NCBI GenBank assembly: GCA_023387735.1
Contig: JAEWHP010000007.1
Coordinates: 1 to 64,000 of the forward strand
From: Pseudomonadota bacterium
GTDB lineage: Bacteria; Pseudomonadota; Alphaproteobacteria; Rhizobiales; Xanthobacteraceae
Length of the DNA stretch: 64,000 bases
Reading direction: 5' to 3'
Made by a program: the position numbers and the translations under genes. Each line of letters opens with the position of its first letter. Within the stretch, counting starts at the first letter, position 1. This document shows positions 34,733 through 43,407 of this stretch, piece by piece. The notes under the pieces were generated by a model. That model was not told where the DNA came from, did no database searches, and was given only the letters and a program-made list of their open reading frames with translations.

Positions 34733-35071
34733 ATGAAAATTGTTATGGCGATCATCAAGCCATTCAAGCTCGAAGAAGTCCGCGATGCCCTGACCGCCAT
34801 TGGCGTTCATGGTCTCACGGTGACGGAAGTCAAAGGCTATGGCCGGCAGAAAGGTCATACCGAAATCTACCGCGGCGCCGAATATGCCGTGAGTTTCCTG
34901 CCCAAGATCAAGATCGAGGTCGCCGTCGCCTCGGACCAGGTCGACAAGACCATCGACGCCATCACTTCCGCAGCCAAAACCGGACAGATCGGTGACGGCA
35001 AGATCTTCGTCATCAACCTCGACCATGCGGTTCGCATCCGCACCGGCGAAGCGGATGCCGCGGCCCTCTGA
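34733..35071 (+). CDS. glnK: PII-family nitrogen regulatory protein GlnK (second copy)
   Basis: A 112-residue PII protein closely related to the first copy; the T-loop segment around Tyr51 (GRQKGHTEIYRGAEY) is identical. The B-loop TGQIGDGKIF and C-terminal RIRTGE are intact. Differences lie mainly in surface helices and the C-terminus (ADAAAL against TDSDAL). It is probably controlled by the sigma-54-like promoter upstream and lies 37 nt before its own amtB. Which copy pairs with which transporter, and whether they form mixed trimers, cannot be decided from sequence. Confidence 0.93.
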   Translation: MKIVMAIIKPFKLEEVRDALTAIGVHGLTVTEVKGYGRQKGHTEIYRGAEYAVSFLPKIKIEVAVASDQVDKTIDAITSAAKTGQIGDGKIFVINLDHAVRIRTGEADAAAL

Positions 35072-35108
35072 TTTCGCGCTCAACCCTACCCATTCAGGAG
35101 TAATATCA

Positions 35109-36551
35109 ATGACGTTTAAACGTCCCTCTAGCGCGGGATTGGCGGCCTTCGCAGTCGGCCTGTTCGCCGCAACCGCTGCCTACGCCGAACCGACCGTCAA
35201 CAAGGGCGACAACGCCTGGATGCTGACGTCGACGGTACTGGTGCTGTTGATGACCATCCCGGGCCTCGCCCTGTTCTATGGTGGCCTCGTCCGTTCCAAG
35301 AACATGCTCTCGGTCCTGATGCAGGTGTTCTATTGCGTCTGCATCGTCGTGATTCTTTATGCGCTTTACGGCTACAGCCTCGCGTTCACCGGCGGCTCCG
35401 ACTTCATCGGCGGCTTCTCCAAGGCCTTCCTGATGGGCGTGACGACCGATTCGAAAGCGGCGACCTTCAGCGTCGACGCCAACATCTCGGAACTCATCTA
35501 CATCTGCTTCCAGATGACCTTCGCAGCGATCACCCCCGCGCTGATCGTTGGTGCCTTCGCCGAACGCATGAAGTTCGCGGCGGTCGCCCTGTTCGTCCCG
35601 CTCTGGGTCACGCTGATCTACCTCCCGATCGCGCACATGGTCTGGTACTGGCCGGGCCCGGACCTGATCACGGATGCAGCCAAGGCACTTGCCGCGGCGA
35701 CGGACGGTGCGGCGAAGACTGCAGCGCAGGCCAAGCTGGATGAAATCAACGCGGACGCCGGCTTCATCTTCAAGAAGGGCGCCCTCGATTTCGCCGGTGG
35801 CACCGTGGTGCACATCAACGCCGGCATCGCCGGTCTGGTCGGTGCGCTGCTGATCGGCAAGCGCGTCGGCTACGGCAAGGAACTGATGGCGCCGCACTCG
35901 CTGACCATGTCCATGATCGGCGCCTCGCTGCTCTGGGTCGGCTGGTTCGGCTTCAACGCCGGATCGAACCTCGAAGCCTCCGGCGGCGCCGCGCTCGCCA
36001 TGACCAACTCCTTCGTTGCAACCGCAGCGGCGGCGATGGCCTGGATGTTCGCGGAATGGATCGTCAAGGGCCACCCCTCGGTGCTCGGCGCATTGTCGGG
36101 CGCGGTGGCGGGGCTCGTGGCGGTCACGCCCGCGGCCGGCTTCGCCGGTCCGATGGGAGCGATCGTGCTCGGTCTCGTGGTCGGCATCGTCTGCCTGTTC
36201 TTCTGCACCGTAGTGAAGAACTCGCTCGGCTATGACGACTCGCTCGACGTGTTCGGAGTCCACTGCGTCGGCGGCATCGTCGGCGCGCTTGGCACCGGCA
36301 TCCTGGTGAACCCCGCCCTCGGCGGCACCGGCGTCATGGACTACGTCGCCGGCAAGATCGCGGACTACGACTTCGTCGCCCAGATGACCTCTCAGCTCTG
36401 GGGCGTCTGCACCACGCTGCTGTGGTCGGGCATCGGGTCGGCGATCCTGTTCAAGGTTGTCGACGTCATCGTCGGCCTGCGCGTCAACGTCGAGACCGAG
36501 CGTGAAGGCCTCGATGTCACCGAGCACACGGAGCGCGCTTACAACATGTAA
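35109..36551 (+). CDS. amtB: Ammonium transporter AmtB (second copy)
   Basis: A 480-residue ammonium channel with a cleavable-type signal (ending ATAAYAE) and 11 membrane helices. It has both pore histidines (VVHINAG and DVFGVHCVGG) and the GWFGFNAGS signature. Compared with the first copy it carries about 40 extra residues in the periplasmic loop between helices 4 and 5 (after HMVWYWPGP, Ala/Lys/Asp-rich). AGGAG sits 8 nt before ATG 35109. The C-terminal tail ends VTEHTERAYNM and should contact GlnK. It is followed by a strong terminator. Confidence 0.94.
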   Translation: MTFKRPSSAGLAAFAVGLFAATAAYAEPTVNKGDNAWMLTSTVLVLLMTIPGLALFYGGLVRSKNMLSVLMQVFYCVCIVVILYALYGYSLAFTGGSDFIGGFSKAFLMGVTTDSKAATFSVDANISELIYICFQMTFAAITPALIVGAFAERMKFAAVALFVPLWVTLIYLPIAHMVWYWPGPDLITDAAKALAAATDGAAKTAAQAKLDEINADAGFIFKKGALDFAGGTVVHINAGIAGLVGALLIGKRVGYGKELMAPHSLTMSMIGASLLWVGWFGFNAGSNLEASGGAALAMTNSFVATAAAAMAWMFAEWIVKGHPSVLGALSGAVAGLVAVTPAAGFAGPMGAIVLGLVVGIVCLFFCTVVKNSLGYDDSLDVFGVHCVGGIVGALGTGILVNPALGGTGVMDYVAGKIADYDFVAQMTSQLWGVCTTLLWSGIGSAILFKVVDVIVGLRVNVETEREGLDVTEHTERAYNM

Positions 36552-36654
36552 CTCCTCCCGGGTGCGATCCCCAGGGACAACGTGGTCGTTGTCCCGAGGG
36601 CTCGCATCCACCACTCCGGTTCGGGCACATACCCGGCAATGCCCTGACCGTTGA

Positions 36655-36689
36655 GGGGCTCCAGCGCAAGCTGGGGCCCCTTTCTTTTT
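36655..36689 (+). terminator. Rho-independent terminator after second amtB
   Basis: An 11-bp stem with one G-U pair (GGGGCTCCAGC/GCTGGGGCCCC) closed by a GCAA tetraloop spans 36655-36680, followed by TTTCTTTTT. It lies about 100 nt past the amtB stop codon. Confidence 0.88.
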
Positions 36690-36753
36690 CCAGAAAGAGA
36701 TTGCCAAATCCGGCGCAAGGCGTCGAAATGACGACAACAAAAGGGAGGACGTC

Positions 36754-37155
36754 ATGAAACTTGAAGGCGGATGCTATTGCGGCGCAGTGCGCTATGTCGC
36801 TGAGGGCGAGCCGGCCCTGCAGGCACAATGCCATTGCCGCGAATGCCAGTTCATCACCGGCGGATCGCCCAACATGTTCGTGGTGATGCCACTCGATGGC
36901 TTCAAGTACACCAAGGGTGGGCCAAAGCAGTTTGCCCGTAAGGACCTGAAAAAGCCGGTGACGCGAGAATTCTGCGCCGAATGCGGCACGCACATGGTGA
37001 CCCGCCCGCAACGGCCGGTGGCGGTGGTGAAGGTTGGAACACTCGACAATCCAGCCCAGATCACACCGCAGATCGCGATCTTCACGATCGACAAGCAGCC
37101 CTTCCACCACATCCCCGAGGGCATGCCGAGTTTCGAGCGCATGCCGCAGCGGTAG
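36754..37155 (+). CDS. GFA/CENP-V family zinc-binding protein
   Basis: A 133-residue protein of the glutathione-dependent formaldehyde-activating (GFA) fold. The zinc-binding cysteines are in GGCYCGAVRY, CHCRECQ and FCAECGTHM, the usual order. GFA proteins were named for condensation of formaldehyde with glutathione, but most members have no proven activity, so only the family is assigned. GGGAGG lies 7 nt before the start. It stands between the amtB terminator and a CtrA-type box. Confidence 0.87.
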   Translation: MKLEGGCYCGAVRYVAEGEPALQAQCHCRECQFITGGSPNMFVVMPLDGFKYTKGGPKQFARKDLKKPVTREFCAECGTHMVTRPQRPVAVVKVGTLDNPAQITPQIAIFTIDKQPFHHIPEGMPSFERMPQR

Positions 37156-37228
37156 CGCGGTTCGAAGCCCTCCCGGTCCCGGCGGCCGAGGCCGGCGTCG
37201 CGGCGAAAATCGCCGCTGGCACCGATGG

Positions 37229-37243
37229 TTAATCGCGTCTTAA
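37229..37243 (+). promoter_or_regulatory. CtrA-type binding site (TTAA-N7-TTAA)
   Basis: TTAA (37229-37232), seven bases, then TTAA (37240-37243) followed by CC. This is a perfect match to the full CtrA site of alphaproteobacteria. It lies 86 nt before the aminotransferase start and upstream of ftsK, a cell-division gene whose promoter is cell-cycle controlled in Caulobacter. Direct CtrA binding here is inferred. Confidence 0.65.
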
Positions 37244-37328
37244 CCTCGCCGTATCTATGGTGGTTTGATGAGTTTCCGGTCGCGGGTTATGCCGTTTGAC
37301 CGTTCTTGAAAGTACTGGCGTTTCAGAC

Positions 37329-38555
37329 ATGGCAACGACCGCCCCTTCCGGCGAGGCGCAGGGCGCCGGCAGCGCAAATTCTGCCGGTCAGGCCGAGCGC
37401 TCCCCTTTTTTGCGGACAACCGAACTGCTGGCGCCCTACCAGCCGGCCAAGCCATTGATAACGCTGTCGTTGGGCGAGCCGCAGCACCCGGTGCCAGACT
37501 TTGTCGGACCCGTTCTTGCAAAGCATATCGCCGATTTCGGACGCTATCCCATCGCCAAAGGCATCGAGCCGTTCCGGCGGTCGGTCGCGAACTGGCTGTC
37601 GACCCGGTTCGACCTGCCGCGGCCGGTCGATCCCGAGAGCGAGGTCCTGGTGCTCAATGGCAGCCGGGAAGGGCTGTTTTTCGCCGCGATCATGGCCGCC
37701 CGGTATGTCGGGCCGCGCAGGGGGAAACCGGCGATCCTGATGCCCAACCCGTTCTACCCTGCCTATGGCGCCGGAGCGCGGGCATCGGGTTGTGAATCGA
37801 TCTACCTGCCGACCACGCTCGCCAACGGGTTCCTGCCGGATCTCGACGCGCTCGACGAAGCCACGCTGGCGCGGACGGTGGCGATGTTCATCGCCTCGCC
37901 GGCCAATCCGCAGGGCGCGGTCGCCTCGCGCGAATACTTTACCCGATTGAAAAAGCTTGCGGACCAATATGGCTTCATGATCCTGAGCGACGAGTGTTAT
38001 TCGGAAATCTACACCAGGCAGGCGCCGGGCAGCGCGCTGGAATGTGCAGGGCCAGACTTTACCAACGTGGTCGCGTTCCAGTCGCTGTCGAAGCGCTCGA
38101 ACCTGCCGGGCATGCGCGTCGGCTTCGCCGCCGGCGACCGCAAGTTTCTTGCCGCCTTTCACGAGTTGCGCAACGTCGCCGCACCCCAGGTGCCGGTGCC
38201 GCTGCAGCATGTCGCGGTCGCCGCCTATAGCGACGAGACGCATGTCGAGGAAAACCGACGGCTATACCGGATCAAGTTCGATCTCGCCGACCAGATCCTC
38301 GGCAGCCGCTACGGCTACGCGCGGCCGGCCGGCGGTTTCTGCGTCTGGCTCGACGTCTCCCAACGCGGCGGCGACGAGGCGGCGGCGGTCAGATTATATC
38401 GGGATGCCGGCGTCCGCGTGATTCCCGGAAGCTATTTGTCGCGGCCGCAGAACGACGGCTTCAACCCCGGCACAGGCTACATCCGCCTCGCGCTGGTCTC
38501 CGACAGTGAGTCAACGGCCGAGGCGCTGCACCGGCTGGTCGAAACTCTGGATTAG
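37329..38555 (+). CDS. PLP-dependent aminotransferase, DapC-like
   Basis: A 408-residue fold-type I aminotransferase. The PLP lysine is in FQSLSKRSNLPGMRVGF, and the SKRSN form of this motif is typical of N-succinyldiaminopimelate aminotransferases (DapC). Other landmarks are LSLGEPQHP, LNGSREGLF, MPNPFYPAY, SPANPQGAV and DECYSEIY. If DapC, it makes L,L-diaminopimelate for lysine and peptidoglycan. Specificity is inferred, so the symbol is withheld. ATG 37329 was used; TTG 37296 is possible. ftsK starts 12 nt after its stop codon, so the two are very likely co-transcribed. Confidence 0.85.
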   Translation: MATTAPSGEAQGAGSANSAGQAERSPFLRTTELLAPYQPAKPLITLSLGEPQHPVPDFVGPVLAKHIADFGRYPIAKGIEPFRRSVANWLSTRFDLPRPVDPESEVLVLNGSREGLFFAAIMAARYVGPRRGKPAILMPNPFYPAYGAGARASGCESIYLPTTLANGFLPDLDALDEATLARTVAMFIASPANPQGAVASREYFTRLKKLADQYGFMILSDECYSEIYTRQAPGSALECAGPDFTNVVAFQSLSKRSNLPGMRVGFAAGDRKFLAAFHELRNVAAPQVPVPLQHVAVAAYSDETHVEENRRLYRIKFDLADQILGSRYGYARPAGGFCVWLDVSQRGGDEAAAVRLYRDAGVRVIPGSYLSRPQNDGFNPGTGYIRLALVSDSESTAEALHRLVETLD

Positions 38556-38567
38556 TCGCAGGGCCCA

Positions 38568-41030
38568 ATGAGCATGCCAGCGATCGAACGTGTCATTCCT
38601 CTCGTCGGCCACCTGCCGGCCTCGATCCGCGAAGCCCTGGCGCGACGCGTGCGTGAACTCGCAGGCCTCGGCCTGATCGGCCTGTCCGGCGCAACGGCGG
38701 CAGCATTGATCACGTGGTCTGTGCGGGATCCGAGCCTGAGCCACGCGACGTCGCGCCCGATCCGCAACATTCTCGGCTATCCCGGGGCAATCGGCGCCGA
38801 CCTGTTGATGCAGATCCTCGGTCTCGGCGCAATCATGCTGATCCTCACCGTTGCGGTGTGGGGCTGGCGCATGCTGACCCATCGCACCTTCGACCGCGAG
38901 GCGCTGCGCCTCGGCTGCTGGATTCTCTGCACGGTGATCGCCGCGGGCTTTGCGAGCTGCTGGCCGCATGGCGGCGGGTGGCCGCTACCGACCGGCCTTG
39001 GCGGCGTCGTCGGCGACGCGCTGGTGCGAACGCCTGCCGTCGTGTTCGGCCCGGCCGGTTTCACCTACCGGTTGGTACTCGGCATCATTCTGTTCGTCGC
39101 GATGTGCGCAGCGTTCCTGTTTGCAAGCGGCTGGGGTTCGCGTCCGAGGGACGAAGAGCTGACGCCGATCGAGGACGACGACACGCCCTTCGTCGAGGAG
39201 GCGGATCGCAGCTCGGTATCGCTCGGATGGGTTTTCCACGCCCTGATGAGCGCCAAGGCGCGGATCGGATGGCTGATGACCACGGCGTATCGCTCGCTGG
39301 TTTCAAGCTCGCCGCCGGCGCGCACGTCTTCGTTCCAGCGCCAGGAGCCGACCCTGAGCGGCCGCGCTGCGCCCTCCCTGGCCCCGAAGGACGAAGAGTA
39401 CGAGGAAGACGAAGAGGAAGAAGAGGACGAGGAGGAGGAAGAAGAGGAGGAAGAGGAAGAGGAGGAGGCTCCGCGCTCGCGCAAGAAGGCAGCGCCACGT
39501 CCAGTTTCCCGCAAGTCCGAAAAATTCGAACTGCCTTCGGTCTCGATGCTGACCGCGCCCAAGGCATCCGACCGGCAACCGCTCAGCAAGTCCGAGCTCG
39601 AGAACAATTCACGCGCACTGGAAGGCGTACTCCAGGACTTCGGCGTGCGCGGCGAGATCGTCAAGGCCAATCCCGGCCCGGTCGTCACGCTGTACGAGCT
39701 CGAGCCCGCACCGGGCATCAAATCCTCGCGCGTCATCGGCCTTGCCGACGACATCGCCCGTTCGATGAGCGCGCTCTCGGCGCGTGTCGCCGTTGTCGCC
39801 GGCCGCAACGCCATCGGCATCGAGCTGCCGAACGTGCACCGCGAGAAGGTCTATTTGCGCGAGTTGCTGACCGCAAAGGACGAGTCGCACGCAAAGCTTC
39901 CGCTCTGCCTCGGCAAGAATATCGGCGGCGAGTCGATCATCATCGATCTGGCGCGCACGCCGCATATGCTGATCGCCGGCACCACCGGCTCCGGAAAATC
40001 GGTCGCCATCAACACCATGATCCTCAGCCTGGTCTATCGCCTGAGGCCGGATCAGTGCCGCCTGATCATGGTCGATCCCAAGATGCTCGAACTCTCGGTC
40101 TATGACGGCATCCCGCATCTGCTGACGCCGGTCGTGACCGATCCGAAGAAGGCCGTGGTCGCGTTGAAATGGGCCGTGCGCGAGATGGAAGAGCGCTACA
40201 AGAAAATGGCCAAGCTCGGTGTGCGCAACATCGATGGCTATAATCAGCGCCTCGTCGAAGCCCGCGGCAAGGGCGAGGACCTGACGCGCACGGTGCATAC
40301 CGGCTTCGACAAGGAAACCGGCAAGGCGATCTACGAGGAAGAAAAGCTCGATCTCGAGCCGCTGCCCTATATCGTCATCATCGTCGACGAAATGGCCGAC
40401 CTGATGATGGTCGCCGGCAAGGACATTGAAGGCGCGGTGCAGCGGCTGGCGCAGATGGCGCGCGCCGCCGGCCTCCACGTGATCCTCGCGACGCAGCGTC
40501 CCTCGGTCGACGTCATCACCGGCACGATCAAGGCGAACTTCCCGACGCGCATCGCATTCCAGGTCACGTCGAAGATCGACAGCCGCACCATCCTCGGCGA
40601 AATGGGTGCCGAGCAACTGCTCGGCCAGGGCGACATGCTCTACATGGCCGGCGGTGGCCGCATCAGCCGCGTCCACGGCCCGTTCGCCTCCGACGAGGAA
40701 GTCGAGAAGGTGGTACGCCATCTCAAGACGCAGGGTCAGCCAGAATATCTGGAAGCCGTCACAGCGGAGGAACCGACCGACGAAGACGGCGCGGTGTTCG
40801 ATTCCACCGGAATGGGCGGCGACGGCGGCGGGGACCTGTTCTCGCAGGCGGTCGCCATCGTCAAGCGCGACCGCAAGGCGTCGACTTCCTACATTCAACG
40901 GCGACTGCAAATCGGCTACAATCGTGCCGCATCATTGATGGAGCGGATGGAACTCGAAGGCATCGTTGGACAGGCCAATCACGCCGGCAAGCGCGAAATT
41001 CTGGTCGAGGAAGAAGAAGGCGGATTTTAG
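38568..41030 (+). CDS. ftsK: DNA translocase FtsK
   Basis: An 820-residue division-site DNA pump. The N-terminus has four hydrophobic segments (about residues 35-190). A charged linker follows, with a run of 25 acidic residues and one Tyr at 275-300. The motor has Walker A GTTGSGKS (471-478, Lys477) and Walker B IVIIVDEMADL. The C-terminal gamma winged helix (DLFSQAVAIVKRDRKASTSYIQRRLQIGYN) reads KOPS polarity sites in FtsK relatives. It segregates the terminus region during septation. It is likely in an operon with the aminotransferase gene upstream. Confidence 0.96.
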   Translation: MSMPAIERVIPLVGHLPASIREALARRVRELAGLGLIGLSGATAAALITWSVRDPSLSHATSRPIRNILGYPGAIGADLLMQILGLGAIMLILTVAVWGWRMLTHRTFDREALRLGCWILCTVIAAGFASCWPHGGGWPLPTGLGGVVGDALVRTPAVVFGPAGFTYRLVLGIILFVAMCAAFLFASGWGSRPRDEELTPIEDDDTPFVEEADRSSVSLGWVFHALMSAKARIGWLMTTAYRSLVSSSPPARTSSFQRQEPTLSGRAAPSLAPKDEEYEEDEEEEEDEEEEEEEEEEEEEAPRSRKKAAPRPVSRKSEKFELPSVSMLTAPKASDRQPLSKSELENNSRALEGVLQDFGVRGEIVKANPGPVVTLYELEPAPGIKSSRVIGLADDIARSMSALSARVAVVAGRNAIGIELPNVHREKVYLRELLTAKDESHAKLPLCLGKNIGGESIIIDLARTPHMLIAGTTGSGKSVAINTMILSLVYRLRPDQCRLIMVDPKMLELSVYDGIPHLLTPVVTDPKKAVVALKWAVREMEERYKKMAKLGVRNIDGYNQRLVEARGKGEDLTRTVHTGFDKETGKAIYEEEKLDLEPLPYIVIIVDEMADLMMVAGKDIEGAVQRLAQMARAAGLHVILATQRPSVDVITGTIKANFPTRIAFQVTSKIDSRTILGEMGAEQLLGQGDMLYMAGGGRISRVHGPFASDEEVEKVVRHLKTQGQPEYLEAVTAEEPTDEDGAVFDSTGMGGDGGGDLFSQAVAIVKRDRKASTSYIQRRLQIGYNRAASLMERMELEGIVGQANHAGKREILVEEEEGGF
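39386..39468 (+). repeat. Purine-rich (GAR)n low-complexity tract within ftsK
   Basis: An almost pure purine run of GAA/GAG/GAC codons encoding the acidic linker segment at residues 275-300 of FtsK. Such tracts are prone to length change by slippage and can form unusual DNA structure. Confidence 0.8.
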
Positions 41031-41149
41031 GGTCCGGCCGCCAAAACCCGGCCTGGGAGCCTTATTTTCACGTAAAAACGATATCCCCTTTGGTCGAAAG
41101 CGCGATAAAATGCCCATGGCGACGCGTTGAATAGAGATCCGGAATATTG

Positions 41150-41953
41150 ATGACACAACGATACATACACCGCGGACTGCGTTGCGGACTGGCGCTGCTG
41201 ATCGCCGCATCGGGCGCAAGCTTCGGTACCGCTGCTTTCTCGCAGGCGGTTCCGGTTCCGAAGCCCGCGCCAAAGGTGCGCGAGGGCGGCGTGCAGTTGA
41301 GCGCGCAGGACAGGCCGTTGACAACAGGCACAACGCAAACGCCGCCAACGCCGGTCATTCCCAATCCAAACCGCAATGTCCCGGCCAATGTGTTCGCGAC
41401 TTTCGATGCCAATCAGAAGGCGCAGGCCGCGCGGGTGAGCACCTATCTGTCGTCGCTGCAGACGCTGGTCGGAAACTTCGTGCAGGTCGGCCCCGATGGC
41501 AGCAAGACCAAGGGTGATTTCTACATTCAGAAGCCGGGCAAGGTGCGGTTCGAGTATGACGACCCGACGCCGATCGCGATCATCGCCGACGGATCGTCGC
41601 TGGCCGTGCGCGACAAGAAGCTTGCCACCCAGGACATTTATCCGCTGTCGCAGACGCCGCTGCGCTTCCTGCTGTCGGACCGAATCGATCTGCTCAAGGA
41701 TACCAATGTCGTCAGCGTCACCGCCGATGATGTCTTTATCAGCGTCACGATCGAGGAGAAGCAGGCCTTGATCGGCACCAGCCGCCTGATGCTGATGGTT
41801 GGCGCCAAGGACGGCCAGCTCAAGCAGTGGACGGTGACCGATCCGCAGGGTTACGACACCACGGTTGCGGTTTACAACCTGGATTCTTCCAAGAAGGTCG
41901 ATCCCGGTCTGTTCAAGATCGATTTCACCAACTACCAGGTCCCCCCGGGCTAG
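41150..41953 (+). CDS. LolA-like outer-membrane lipoprotein carrier protein
   Basis: A 267-residue exported protein. A signal peptide covers about residues 1-31 (ending AAFSQA), followed by a Pro-rich linker of about 45 residues. The LolA-type half-barrel follows: VSTYLSSLQTLVGNFVQ, then GDFYIQKPGKVRFEYDDPTPIAIIADG and the terminal YDTTVAVYNLD. LolA carries lipoproteins across the periplasm to the outer membrane. Alphaproteobacterial members often have such N-terminal extensions, so lolA is likely but not certain. ATG 41150 is used; a TTG lies one codon upstream. Confidence 0.83.
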   Translation: MTQRYIHRGLRCGLALLIAASGASFGTAAFSQAVPVPKPAPKVREGGVQLSAQDRPLTTGTTQTPPTPVIPNPNRNVPANVFATFDANQKAQAARVSTYLSSLQTLVGNFVQVGPDGSKTKGDFYIQKPGKVRFEYDDPTPIAIIADGSSLAVRDKKLATQDIYPLSQTPLRFLLSDRIDLLKDTNVVSVTADDVFISVTIEEKQALIGTSRLMLMVGAKDGQLKQWTVTDPQGYDTTVAVYNLDSSKKVDPGLFKIDFTNYQVPPG

Positions 41954-42094
41954 CTATGCGGTGGCGTAGGTTGGGTTAGACTAGCGGAGCGTAACTCACC
42001 CTTTCCCAAGCAAGATCGTTCTAACTCACCCCACGCCGCTCCAGCTGTGGACAAGCGCAAACACCATCACGAACCGTGCTAAGACACGGCTCTC

Positions 42095-42910
42095 ATGCGT
42101 TTCTCCCTCACGACCTGGAATATCAACTCGGTACGCCTGCGCATCGACATCGTCGCCAAATTCCTGAAATCGGCGCGACCGGACGTGCTGTGCCTGCAGG
42201 AAACCAAATGTATCGACGACGCATTCCCGCTGAAGCGTTTCAAGCGGCTCGGCTATCAACACGTCGCGCTGAACGGGCAGAAGGGTTATCACGGCGTCGC
42301 CATCGTCTCGAAACTGCCGTTCGAGACCACCGACATCAGAACCTTCTGCGACAAGATCGACTCGCGTCACATCTCGGTGGCGTTCGGCGAGAAGGCGCAA
42401 CTTGCAAAGCCGCTGGTGCTGCACAATTTCTACGTTCCCGCCGGCGGCGACATTCCTGACCCCGTTCTCAATCCCAAGTTCGATCACAAGCTGAAATTTC
42501 TCGACGAGATGAAAGCGTGCGAGCCGTTGCATCCGCGCGGCGACGATCGCCACATCCTGGTCGGCGACCTCAATGTCGCTCCGCATGAAAACGACGTGTG
42601 GTCGCACAAGCAACTCCTGAAAGTGGTCTCACACACGCCGATCGAATGCGAGAAGCTGCTGGCGGCACAGGCCCATGGCGAATGGTTCGACGTGGCACGC
42701 GAGCGAATTCCGCTCTCGGAGAAGGTCTATACGTGGTGGAGTTACCGTGCCGCCGACTGGACCGTGGGCGATCGCGGCCGCCGACTGGATCATATCTGGG
42801 TCTCGCGCGCCCTGAAGGACGGCGTCAGCGATTTCAGGATCACCCGCGACGCACGGAGCTGGGAGCGGCCGTCCGATCATGTGCCGGTCACGGTGACGCT
42901 GGACGTTTGA
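42095..42910 (+). CDS. xthA: Exodeoxyribonuclease III
   Basis: A 271-residue Mg-dependent AP endonuclease/3'-exonuclease of the EEP fold. Catalytic motifs are TTWNINSVR, LQETKC (metal-binding Glu), the NFYVPAGG segment, GDLNVAP (Asp-Asn pair), the RRLDHIWVS region with Asp and the final PSDHVPV His. It repairs abasic sites in the cytoplasm. A lone DnaA-box-like sequence (TTGTCCACA on the minus strand, 42048-42056) lies 39 nt upstream. It is convergent with the cyclic-nucleotide-binding gene, 8 nt apart. Confidence 0.94.
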   Translation: MRFSLTTWNINSVRLRIDIVAKFLKSARPDVLCLQETKCIDDAFPLKRFKRLGYQHVALNGQKGYHGVAIVSKLPFETTDIRTFCDKIDSRHISVAFGEKAQLAKPLVLHNFYVPAGGDIPDPVLNPKFDHKLKFLDEMKACEPLHPRGDDRHILVGDLNVAPHENDVWSHKQLLKVVSHTPIECEKLLAAQAHGEWFDVARERIPLSEKVYTWWSYRAADWTVGDRGRRLDHIWVSRALKDGVSDFRITRDARSWERPSDHVPVTVTLDV

Positions 42911-42918
42911 AACTGAGA

Positions 42919-43359
42919 TCAGGTGCTGAGCTTGGCGCCGGCCATCAGCATGTCGCTGGCGAGCTGGCTGGTGCGGGCGGCGATTTCGTCGCGCAGCCGG
43001 CGCGCCGCGACGGGGTCGCTTTCGAGCACGCGCTGAAACAGGCTGCGCGCCACCCGGATCACGGTTGAATTTTCGATCGCAACCGCACTGGACGGCCGCC
43101 GCATCGCGACGATCAGCGCCAATTCGCCGATCAGCGAGCCGGGCCCTGCAATGATCTCAGCATCGCCATCCTCGACCCGGATCGCACCGCGGCGAACGAT
43201 ATAGCCCGCGTCCGCCTCGTCACCGGCATTGAACAGATAATCGCCGTTCGAATAGTCGCGCTGCTCGGAGCCGATCGCGAGCATGCGCAAGGCCGCCGTT
43301 CCCAACAGGTGCAATGTCGGGACGCGATCGAGCAGGGCTACATCATCTTCGATCGACAT
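42919..43359 (-). CDS. Cyclic-nucleotide-binding domain protein
   Basis: A 146-residue single-domain protein with the cNMP-binding beta-roll: FNAGDEADAGYIVRRGAIRV and the phosphate-binding cassette region PGSLIGELALIVAMRRPSSAVA. In true cAMP receptors the cassette contains GELAL..RxA; here an Arg-Pro-Ser-Ser-Ala replaces the last part, so nucleotide binding is uncertain. There is no DNA-binding helix. Its partner is unknown. It is on the same strand as, and 48 nt downstream of, the CenR-like regulator gene, so the two may be co-transcribed. Confidence 0.83.
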   Translation of the reverse strand: MSIEDDVALLDRVPTLHLLGTAALRMLAIGSEQRDYSNGDYLFNAGDEADAGYIVRRGAIRVEDGDAEIIAGPGSLIGELALIVAMRRPSSAVAIENSTVIRVARSLFQRVLESDPVAARRLRDEIAARTSQLASDMLMAGAKLST

Positions 43360-43407
43360 ACGGGCCGGGGATACGCAACAAACTACGGATAATAACCGCG
43401 AATCCTA

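Noticed and set aside
33092..35083. 663-codon minus-strand frame opposite amtB and glnK
   Set aside because: It covers two well-supported genes on the other strand and has no recognisable domain.
41061..41076. TTTTCACGTAAAAA, resembling parS
   Set aside because: It breaks the palindrome and differs from parS at several positions.
41954..42000. GGTTGGGTTAG ... TAACTCACC as an inverted repeat
   Set aside because: Pairing is short and interrupted; it resembles a Bradyrhizobium-type repeat but cannot be supported from a single imperfect copy.
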